Positions 1 to 5,569 of a DNA stretch of 8,826 nucleotides are shown here, in pieces (the first letter of the stretch is position 1; the number at the start of each line of letters is the position of its first letter). The notes beneath the pieces were generated by a model that saw nothing but the letters and a program-made list of their open reading frames with translations, ran no database searches and was not told where the DNA came from. Where the stretch lies: assembly GCA_022703115.1 (NCBI GenBank), contig JAKLEK010000056.1, positions 1 to 8,826 of the forward strand. Direction: 5' to 3'. This DNA is from Elusimicrobiota bacterium. GTDB taxonomy: Bacteria > Elusimicrobiota > Elusimicrobia > Elusimicrobiales > UBA9959. The position numbers were made by a program, and so were the translations under genes.

Positions 1-297
1 GCGCCCATCCAGCGCCGCCGTTCCTGAAAGCGCCTCGCCCAGTTCCTTCTCTCCGAGGAGCGACCCTTTGGCCGACAGCGCGGAGAGGCGTTTCATCGCG
101 CCGATTATGATCGCGGCCTGCTCCGTGGCAAGGGCCGGCGCGGTCTGCCGCTCCGTTCCGGTGGAAACCGGAACGGCGGCGAGCGTGCCGGTGCTAACTA
201 GCTCGGTCGCCTCTCCGCCGGGTTCCGCTGCCCGGGTCGATGGGATGCACAGCAGCAGGGCGGGCAGAAAGACCGCGGCGAAAGCGCTGCGCTTCAT
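1..297 (-). CDS. Secreted protein of unknown function, N-terminal part (runs off the left edge)
   Basis: An open minus-strand frame begins at the ATG at 295-297 and is still open at base 1, giving 99 residues of a longer protein. A good ribosome binding site (GGAGAGGAA) lies directly before the ATG, and the start overlaps the surE stop as ATGA, so translation is probably coupled to surE. The N-terminus is a typical signal peptide: MKRS, a hydrophobic run (AFAAVFLPALLLC), then a likely cleavage site after STRAA. The visible mature part is rich in Ala, Thr, Gly and Glu, with a low-complexity start and then a probable amphipathic helix (around residues 62-95). I recognise no family. Inference: an exported periplasmic or envelope protein co-transcribed with surE. 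The start and signal peptide are well supported; the function is unknown. Confidence 0.72.
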   Translation of the reverse strand, partial: MKRSAFAAVFLPALLLCIPSTRAAEPGGEATELVSTGTLAAVPVSTGTERQTAPALATEQAAIIIGAMKRLSALSAKGSLLGEKELGEALSGTAALDGR

Positions 298-1061
298 TTC
301 CTCTCCAGCCGGCCGAGGTCCCAGGACGAAAGCTTTCTCATCAAGTCCCGGTCGGTAAGGTCGAAATGCAGGGGCGTTATCGATACCCTGCCGGCGCGCA
401 GGGCCGCTATATCGCTGTCTTCGGCGGGCGCGCTGAGGTCCTGGGAGCCGGTCAGCCAGTAGTAGGTCTGACCGTGCGGATCGGTGCGTTCGTCGAAACG
501 GTCCTTGAACAGCGAACGGCTCTGGCTGGTCAAGCTGACGCCTTTTATCCTGCGCACCGGGACGGCCGGCACGTTCACGTTCAGGAGCGTTCCTTTCGGG
601 AGGCGGCCGTAAGCCGCCTCGGCCAGCTTCCGAGCGAAAGACGCCGCGAAGCGGAAATCCGGGCGGGTGAAAGTGTCGAGAGAGATAGCTATGGACGGGA
701 TTCCGAGCAGCGCGCCTTCGGTGGCGCCGGATACGGTCCCGGAATAGAGGATATTGTATCCCGTGTTTCCGCCGAGATTGATGCCTGAGAAGACCAGGTC
801 CGGCTTCTTCTTCATTATGGACCGTATGGCCAGCTTTACGCAGTCAGCCGGGGTGCCGCTGGTGGCGTAGCCGAAGAACTTGCCGGACCTGTTCGCTTTC
901 GTAACGCGCAGCGGGTCCGCCAGCGTGATGGCGTGTCCCACCGCGCTGCGCTGGATATCGGGAGCCACCACCGTCACGCCGGCGACTTTGCGCAGCGAGT
1001 CGGAAAGAGCGAGAATGCCTTCGGCGTATATTCCGTCGTCGTTGGTTATCAGTATTTCCAT
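294..1061 (-). CDS. surE: 5'/3'-nucleotidase SurE
   Basis: SurE is a metal-dependent phosphatase that removes phosphate from nucleoside 5'- and 3'-monophosphates; in other bacteria it is linked to stationary-phase and stress survival and acts in the cytoplasm. The product is 255 residues, the normal family length. It starts MEILITNDDG, so the metal-binding Asp8 and Asp9 are present, as are Ser39 (in APDIQRSAVGHAIT) and Asn95 (in FSGINLGGNTGYN), which match the known metal-site residues. SGTPADCVKLA and SGTVSGATEGALLGIPSIA are also characteristic. I chose the ATG at 1059-1061 because it gives the exact family N-terminus and has an AGGAA ribosome binding site about 7 bases upstream. The frame stays open to 1415, but that extension has no SurE-like sequence and crosses an inverted-repeat element. 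The gene overlaps the next one by four bases (ATGA). Confidence 0.96.
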   Translation of the reverse strand: MEILITNDDGIYAEGILALSDSLRKVAGVTVVAPDIQRSAVGHAITLADPLRVTKANRSGKFFGYATSGTPADCVKLAIRSIMKKKPDLVFSGINLGGNTGYNILYSGTVSGATEGALLGIPSIAISLDTFTRPDFRFAASFARKLAEAAYGRLPKGTLLNVNVPAVPVRRIKGVSLTSQSRSLFKDRFDERTDPHGQTYYWLTGSQDLSAPAEDSDIAALRAGRVSITPLHFDLTDRDLMRKLSSWDLGRLERK

Positions 1062-1107
1062 GCTAAGTTCCTGCGCCGCGGCTCGCGGGGGCGGACGGCA
1101 CTGGGAT

Positions 1108-1137
1108 ATGATATATTTTATCCGGAAGGTCCCGCAA
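1108..1137 (-). promoter_or_regulatory. Putative promoter of surE
   Basis: Read on the minus strand, TTGCGG (1132-1137) and TATCAT (1108-1113) resemble sigma70-type -35 and -10 boxes with an 18-base spacer. The -10 region sits in an AT-rich island (1106-1120) inside otherwise GC-rich DNA. It would give a 5' leader of roughly 40 bases before the surE ATG. An alternative -10 is TAAAAT, a few bases further upstream. This rests on pattern matching only. Confidence 0.4.
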
Positions 1138-1203
1138 AGTAAGTTCCTCATCTTCCGGCCGTCCCCTGCCCCACTTAAGAATAACCTGAATAACCGAGCC
1201 TGA

Positions 1204-1422
1204 GCGGGCCATGCCCGGATGCAGGGGAGCGACTTGCGGGATTTAGCTGTCTGAACCAGGCTTATTCGGGCACCCCTCAGGGGCGCCGAGGATGTTTGAG
1301 CGCAAAAGCTTCGCCTTTTGCGCGAGTTCCGCAGGCGCCGGATAAGCCGCCAGTGCAGACGGCGGCCGCCCTTTGGGCGGCAAATCCCGCCTTGAGCGAG
1401 TCTGCATCCGGGCATGACCCGC
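1204..1422. repeat. 219-bp imperfect inverted-repeat element with nested hairpins (structured RNA or MITE-like)
   Basis: The outer arms 1204-1224 and 1402-1422 are complementary at 20 of 21 positions; the exception is a C/A mismatch on the plus strand that becomes a G-U pair on the minus strand. An 11-by-11 symmetric internal loop follows, with GAGCGA in both strands of the loop. Next comes a perfect 9-bp helix (1236-1244 with 1382-1390). Inside it are GTCTG/CAGAC (1249-1253, 1356-1360), an 11-bp helix with one G-U (1259-1269, 1338-1348), a CCCC-TCA-GGGG hairpin (1273-1283), a perfect 9-bp hairpin (1300-1308, 1315-1323) and a GCCGCCC-TTT-GGGCGGC hairpin (1365-1381). The helices are mutually compatible and form one branched fold. 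No coding potential is evident. It could be a non-coding RNA gene, a non-autonomous mobile element or an intergenic repeat family; I saw no clear target duplication or second copy here. Confidence 0.6.
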
Positions 1423-1486
1423 TGCGAATAAAGCGGATATACCTGCTTTTACCCATGCTAACGGAGCTTTTCCTGGGAAGTTGCGC

Positions 1487-1543
1487 GCCGGAATGCCCAG
1501 CCGGGGATGGGCCTAAATACCTCTGGGTATTTCCCCTTCCGGC
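1487..1543. other. Three-way-junction secondary structure (possible RNA element or terminator)
   Basis: A closing helix GCCGGAA/TTCCGGC (1487-1493, 1537-1543) encloses two side-by-side hairpins: GCCCA/TGGGC (1495-1499, 1508-1512) and AAATACC-TCTG-GGTATTT (1515-1532). All helices are perfect. No U-run follows on either strand, so it is not a classical intrinsic terminator. It matches no riboswitch class I know. It could be the 3' end of a small RNA, a leader structure for something downstream, or part of the same structured intergenic block as the inverted-repeat element. Confidence 0.4.
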
Positions 1544-1647
1544 CCTGTGCCCCCGTTCTTCGATTCCGCTAAAATATGAAGTATCCCGGATCGGTCGCGT
1601 TTTCGTATCCCGGGCGGTCCCATAAGGGGTTGGGGCGAGGGCTTACT

Positions 1648-1836
1648 ATGACGAGCTGTGAGAAAAGCAATAAGAACAGGCGCAACGGCGAACGCATAAT
1701 CGTACGTCTTCCTTCCGGCCGCGACGGCGCGGCGGAAACCGGAGGCCGCGGAAGGCGCTGCTGTTTCCTGTGGCAGCCAGGCTCAGGGCGCCGTCAGGGC
1801 CGCAACTGGCGTGAATCTACTTCCTCCATCACCTGA
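1648..1836 (+). CDS. Doubtful small basic ORF, possible PilZ-domain remnant
   Basis: A 62-codon frame starts at an ATG with a reasonable GAGG ribosome binding site 7 bases upstream. A TAAAAT -10-like box lies at 1570-1575, without a good -35. The first 22 residues (MTSCEKSNKNRRNGERIIVRLP) resemble the start of PilZ domains, including an RxxxR motif (RNGER), the part of PilZ that contacts cyclic di-GMP. After this point the sequence becomes Gly/Arg-rich and compositionally odd (SGRDGAAETGGRGRR), with none of the later PilZ motif (D/NxSxxG). I did not find a convincing continuation in the other two frames. It may be a decayed gene fragment, a tiny basic protein, or chance. Confidence is low. 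Confidence 0.22.
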   Translation: MTSCEKSNKNRRNGERIIVRLPSGRDGAAETGGRGRRCCFLWQPGSGRRQGRNWRESTSSIT

Positions 1837-1877
1837 CCCGGAGACGGCCGAGCGCCGCCGCGCCTCATCCGGGCGCG

Positions 1878-1915
1878 AGCAAAACCCCAGCGATTAATGA
1901 TATAGTAGGTATATC
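1878..1915 (+). promoter_or_regulatory. Putative promoter and overlapping palindrome upstream of the AAA ATPase gene
   Basis: TGATATAGT (1898-1906) is an extended -10 type sequence in an AT-rich patch; the matching -35 (AGCAAA, 1878-1883) is poor. A perfect 6-bp inverted repeat with a 5-base spacer (GATATA-GTAGG-TATATC, 1899-1915) overlaps the -10 and the expected start point, a usual place for a repressor operator. The implied leader to the ATG at 1981 is about 70 bases. No regulator can be named from the sequence. Confidence 0.3.
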
Positions 1916-1980
1916 GCCGTCCGCGGCCGGGCCGTCGCGCGCGGGGGAACTTAAATAATTTTCATCATCGGAGAACCGTC

Positions 1981-3449
1981 ATGTCCAAGTTCGAAGAGGA
2001 GATAATAAATCCATTCAGGGCCGCAGCCCCCTCATCTATCTGCATACCTCCGAGGAGACCAGGGTGGTGGAGACTCTCAAGGCCCTGGCGCCCCACTGCT
2101 TCGAGGGCGGCACGGTGACCACATGGAGCTGCGTGCGGGGCATGGAACCGTCGGAAAAGGACGCCGATACCCGGGACCCTCTGGCCGCCCTGCAGCGCAT
2201 CATAGCCTCCCCCAAACCCGGTTTCTACGTGATGAAGGACATGACCGACTTCATGAACGATCCGAAGGTCGTACGGAGCCTGCGCGAGGCCTATTTCAAC
2301 CTGCTCCGCGCTTATAACGCCGCCGTCGTCCTGGTGTCTCCGCTTCCCCCTCCTTCCGAGGCGCTTCAGAAGGAAATGCGCCTCGTGGAGATGGGCTCTC
2401 CTTCGGACGAGGAGATCGACGTCAAACTGCGTGAAATAGAGTCGCAGTTCGAGGGTGTGTCCCTGTCCCCGGAACTGAGGCCGAAAGTGGTGCTGGCGCT
2501 GCGCGGTGTCAACCTTATCGACGTCGACCATATCATGAACCGGGTCTTCAATTCCGGAAAACAGGGCGACGACATACTTGCGGAGATCTTCGCCGACAAG
2601 GGCGCGATCGCCAAGCAGCTGGGTTTCCTGGACTATGTGCCGCTGCAGAACGACACCAGCGTGGTGGGCGGGCTGGAAAGCGTTAAGATCTGGGCCGAAA
2701 AGCGCCGGCCACTGTTCAACCAGGCGGCGGTCTCGTCCGGCATGTCCATCCCGAAAGGCGTCCTTATAATGGGGGTCAGCGGCTGCGGCAAGAGCCTTCT
2801 GGCCAAGTCCATAGCCGGTCTCTGGAGCGTTCCGCTGTTCCGGCTCAACATGACGATGGTCTTTTCAGGGGCCTACGGCAGTCCTGAGAGCGCCTTCCAC
2901 AGGGCGCTGACCACGGTGGAGGCCATAGCTCCCGCCGTCCTGTGGATAGACGAGATGGAAAGCAGCTTCAGCGCGCCCAAGGAGGGCGGCACCCGCCAGT
3001 CCATGATCTATTCGGAATTCCTTACCTGGATGCAGGAAAAACCGCCTCTCGTCTTCGTGGCCGCCACGGCCAACCGCATCGAAATGCTGCCCGCGGAAAT
3101 GATACGTAAAGGCCGTTTCGACGAGGTCTTCTTCTGCGATCTGCCCGACCCGGAGGAGCGCTACCAGATCTTCAGCATACACCTTAAGCGTAACGGCGTC
3201 CCGCCGGAGCTGATAGACATAAACCGCCTGCTTTCGGATACCCACGGTTTCAGCGGCGCCGAGATCGAACAGGCCATAGTCGCGGCCACAGTGGAAGCGT
3301 ACGAGAAGCAGCGCCCGATCAGCGTGGAGGACATACAGGCCCAGATAAGCAGCATGGTGCCGCTCTCCACGACCATGGCCGAGCAGGTCCGCACCATACG
3401 CGACTGGGCCCGCAGCCGAGCCGCGTCTGCTTCCAAGAAGCTCGGTTGA
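1981..3449 (+). CDS. AAA-family ATPase, Ycf46/SpoVK-like, with an apparent frameshift near its N-terminus
   Basis: The main frame (from about 2013 to 3449) encodes an AAA ATPase. An N-terminal regulatory domain of about 200 residues is followed by Walker A GVSGCGKS (2772-2795), Walker B VLWIDE (Asp codon at 2949, Glu at 2952), and a second region of homology with FVAATANRIEMLPAEMIRKG ending in arginine-finger-like residues (RKGRFDE). A C-terminal AAA lid follows (GFSGAEIEQAIVAA). The layout matches the Ycf46-like group, known from cyanobacteria and other bacteria and of unclear biochemical role. The natural start is most likely ATG 1981, with a GGAG site 7 bases upstream, reading MSKFEEEIIN. 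The continuation IQGRSPLIYLHTSEETRVVE is in another frame and needs one extra base around 2010-2013. Restored length would be about 489 residues. Without the shift the first usual start is GTG 2061 or 2064, which would remove conserved family sequence and has no clear binding site. No partner gene adjoins it. Confidence 0.85.
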
Positions 3450-3453
3450 CCTT

Positions 3454-3473
3454 CCGGGCCTATGGCGGCCCGG
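3454..3473. terminator. Hairpin between convergent genes, possible bidirectional terminator
   Basis: A perfect 7-bp stem, CCGGGCC (3454-3460) and GGCCCGG (3467-3473), with a 6-base loop, fills the 30-base gap between the stop of the plus-strand ATPase gene (3449) and the stop of the minus-strand epimerase gene (3480). Position and symmetry suit a shared terminator. No real T-run follows on either strand (only CCTTT on the plus strand), so termination by this hairpin alone is uncertain. Confidence 0.4.
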
Positions 3474-3479
3474 CGGCCT

Positions 3480-4670
3480 TTAAGCGTCGCGCTCCTCTAT
3501 GTCCTTGAGGGTTATGTCCCTTATGAATTCGGCGGGTAGCCGGTGTTTTTCCGGATAGAAGTGGTTCAGAATAATGGACGAGATGCGTTCCGACGCTTTC
3601 CCGTCCCCGTAGATGTTGGCGCATTTCCGCTTCGTCTCGCACAGTCCGGACATGCTCAGTTTCAGTTCCCTGACTATATCCGAGTGGTTAGTGCCTATCA
3701 GCCTGGCGCAGCCGGCGGCCACCGCCTCGCTCCTCTCCGTCTTCTCCCGCAATACCAGAACCGTCTTGTTGAGCGCCGGCGCTTCCTCCTGAACTCCGCC
3801 TGAATCCGTGACCACCAGGTCGCTATTGGCCATCAGTTCCAGGAACTGGAGATAGGGCAGCGGGTCTATCAGTCTGATCCTCGGATGTTTCAGCATTTCC
3901 CGGGCCGGGATGCTGACGTTCGGGTTCGGGTGCACCGGGTAAACTATGAAAATGTCCCGGTTCTCCTCCACGGTCCGGCGCAGCGCCCGCAGTATTCCCT
4001 TGAAGGTCCGGCCGAAGCTTTCTCTTCGATGCAGGGTTACCAGTACGAGTTTTCTTCCCCTGGAAGAGCGGCAGCACGACATGGCGCCGCCCGTCCTGCG
4101 CAGGGACTGGCGTAGCGCGTCTATCACGGTGTTTCCGGTGATGAATATCCTGGAGCGCGGGAAGCCCTCGCGCTCCAGATTGCGGCAGGAGGTCTTGGTC
4201 GGCACGAACATCAGGTCGCTGATCTGGTCGACTATGAGCCGGTTGGCCTCTTCCGGGAACGGATTGTTCCTGTCGTGCGACCTGAGCCCGGCTTCCACGT
4301 GCGCTACCGGCACCCGGGCGTAATAGGAGGACAGCGCCGCCGCCGTGGCTGTAAGCGTGTCCCCCTGCACTACCGTCATGTCGGGCCTCACCTCGTCCGT
4401 CACTTTGTTTAGCTCGCGCAGCGCTGACTGCAGCAGTCCGGGCAGCGTCTGGTCCGGTTTCATCAGGTTGAGATCGAAATCCGGCTTTATGTCGAATACT
4501 CCAAGCATCTGGTCTAGGATCTGCCGGTGCTGGCCGGTGGTGCAGACCACGGTCTCGATCTCTCCGCGGCGCCTTTTCAGGGCCATTATGACCGGGGCCA
4601 GTTTGATCACTTCCGGCCTTGTGCCCATGACCACCAGTATCCTGCGTTTTCCGCTCTTATACGAGGCCAT
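3480..4670 (-). CDS. wecB: UDP-N-acetylglucosamine 2-epimerase (non-hydrolysing)
   Basis: The enzyme interconverts UDP-GlcNAc and UDP-ManNAc in the cytoplasm, supplying ManNAc units for surface polysaccharides. The 396-residue product has the full family signature: GTRPEVIKLAP (16-26), VQGDT with Asp104, HVEAGLRS with Glu126, PFPEEANR with Glu140, TGNTVIDAL (178-186), TLHRRES with His214, DSGGVQEEAP (289-298), TERSEA (311-316) and NIYGDGKAS (352-360). Asp104, Glu126, Glu140 and His214 correspond to E. coli WecB Asp95, Glu117, Glu131 and His213. The tail after residue 370 (FYPEKHRLPAEF onward) runs slightly past the usual end. The ATG has a GGGAG site 6 bases upstream and lies only 11 bases after the stop of the preceding beta-barrel gene, so it is the last gene of that operon. 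It could equally be named mnaA. Its position implies that the exported polymer contains ManNAc or a derivative (inference). Confidence 0.95.
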   Translation of the reverse strand: MASYKSGKRRILVVMGTRPEVIKLAPVIMALKRRRGEIETVVCTTGQHRQILDQMLGVFDIKPDFDLNLMKPDQTLPGLLQSALRELNKVTDEVRPDMTVVQGDTLTATAAALSSYYARVPVAHVEAGLRSHDRNNPFPEEANRLIVDQISDLMFVPTKTSCRNLEREGFPRSRIFITGNTVIDALRQSLRRTGGAMSCCRSSRGRKLVLVTLHRRESFGRTFKGILRALRRTVEENRDIFIVYPVHPNPNVSIPAREMLKHPRIRLIDPLPYLQFLELMANSDLVVTDSGGVQEEAPALNKTVLVLREKTERSEAVAAGCARLIGTNHSDIVRELKLSMSGLCETKRKCANIYGDGKASERISSIILNHFYPEKHRLPAEFIRDITLKDIEERDA

Positions 4671-4681
4671 GTGTTCTCCCG

Positions 4682-5569
4682 CTAGAAGATCTGGAAGCAG
4701 CCCAGCGCGAACCCGTTCCTGGTGTAGCCGTCCTTTATCTCCGATCTGGAAGCCTCGCCCGTCAGGCCGAAGCCTTTAGTGAGCCAGCGCCTGTGCGTCA
4801 GGGTCCAGCCGGCGGCGTTCTGCCGGACCTCCTGCGGATCGTTCAGAGCCGTGGCCAAATAGGCCTGCTTGCCGGTGGACCAGGTGAAGAAAGTCCAATG
4901 CCGGCCCTCGTACCCGTAACCCGCGCTTTCGACATGCGTCCAGGAGCCAACCGCGCCCGGATCGCTCTTGTTATGGAACGCCCTGTAAGAGATTATGAGA
5001 GGGTTCCTGTAAAGAGTGGCGCCGGCCGAAAGCAGAAGGTCCCGGTGTACGTCGTGATAGGCTATATAGCTAGCTCCCCCGGTCAGCACCAGGGACTTGT
5101 CCCGCAGGACCTTGAAATTCAGATCGTTGTCGGCCCTGAACTTCGGCAGGAACCCGGCGTTGGACCCGGCCGCCAGCGAGGTGTAGGTGTAGAACGCGGT
5201 CCCCCAGTCCTTGTAGGCCCCGACGGCCGTCAGTACTCCCTTCCCTTCCTTGCGTGTGAACATCGACGCCTGGGCGAAGGCCGTGCCCTTTCCCGGCGCC
5301 GGGAAATAGAACCAGAAATTGGCCGCGTTCCATGAGCCGTAGACTCGGGCCGGAACGAGGTTCTCCCTTGAGAAGGAAGTTTCAAGACGCAGCCCGCGCG
5401 AGGTTTTTACGGGCAGTATCCGTTCGGCGGCCGGGCGTTCGGCGAAGACCGGGCAGACCGGCAATGTCAGCGCCAGGGCAAGCAGGTCAGCGCTTCGGAG
5501 CGAAAAAAGAGTCTTCCCGGGTGTTCTTGAGCGCGACATAGAAGTAACCGTCCGAATCTCTGGATACAT
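4682..5569 (-). CDS. Outer-membrane beta-barrel protein, YaiO-like
   Basis: The 295-residue product has an N-terminal signal peptide with hydrophobic core LLALALTLPVCPVFA, likely cut after VFA (residue 43). The remainder has alternating polar and aromatic strands (NFWFYFPAPGKG, TAFYTYTSLAAG, SYIAYHDV, HWTFFTWSTG, GFGLTGEASRS) and ends in GCFQIF, the terminal Phe typical of barrels recognised by the Bam machinery. Size and strand style resemble YaiO-type barrels of roughly 10-12 strands; this family call is from memory of the type, not an alignment. Two starts are possible. ATG 5569 has a GAAGG site 5 bases upstream and overlaps the preceding gene by 83 bases. ATG 5539 (MSRSRTPGK) gives a more usual signal-peptide length but a weaker binding site. 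Context between a deacetylase and a sugar epimerase suggests a polysaccharide exit channel or anchoring barrel (inference). Confidence 0.75.
   Translation of the reverse strand: MYPEIRTVTSMSRSRTPGKTLFSLRSADLLALALTLPVCPVFAERPAAERILPVKTSRGLRLETSFSRENLVPARVYGSWNAANFWFYFPAPGKGTAFAQASMFTRKEGKGVLTAVGAYKDWGTAFYTYTSLAAGSNAGFLPKFRADNDLNFKVLRDKSLVLTGGASYIAYHDVHRDLLLSAGATLYRNPLIISYRAFHNKSDPGAVGSWTHVESAGYGYEGRHWTFFTWSTGKQAYLATALNDPQEVRQNAAGWTLTHRRWLTKGFGLTGEASRSEIKDGYTRNGFALGCFQIF

Noticed and set aside
240..788. Plus-strand 182-codon frame opposite surE
   Set aside because: Composition is Arg/Gly/Val-rich with no recognisable motif, and it is antisense to a strongly supported surE; high-GC DNA readily produces such shadow frames.
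1062..1415. In-frame N-terminal extension of surE to an upstream ATG at 1415
   Set aside because: The true SurE N-terminus (MEILITNDDG) starts at 1061 with its own binding site; the extension is Arg-rich, unlike SurE, and lies over the inverted-repeat element and the putative promoter.
1559..1567. TTCGATTCC, resembling a tRNA T-loop
   Set aside because: No acceptor stem, anticodon arm or D-arm can be built around it on either strand.
1711..1755. Hairpin with CCTTCC/GGAAGG and GGCC/GGCC helices inside the small reading frame
   Set aside because: Has a bulge and a long GC-rich loop; stems of this quality arise easily in such GC-rich sequence, so it is not listed as a feature.
4793..5335. Plus-strand 180-codon frame opposite the beta-barrel gene
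   Set aside because: No family features or signal; it mirrors codon structure of the minus-strand gene, which has a signal peptide and a barrel-type C-terminus.
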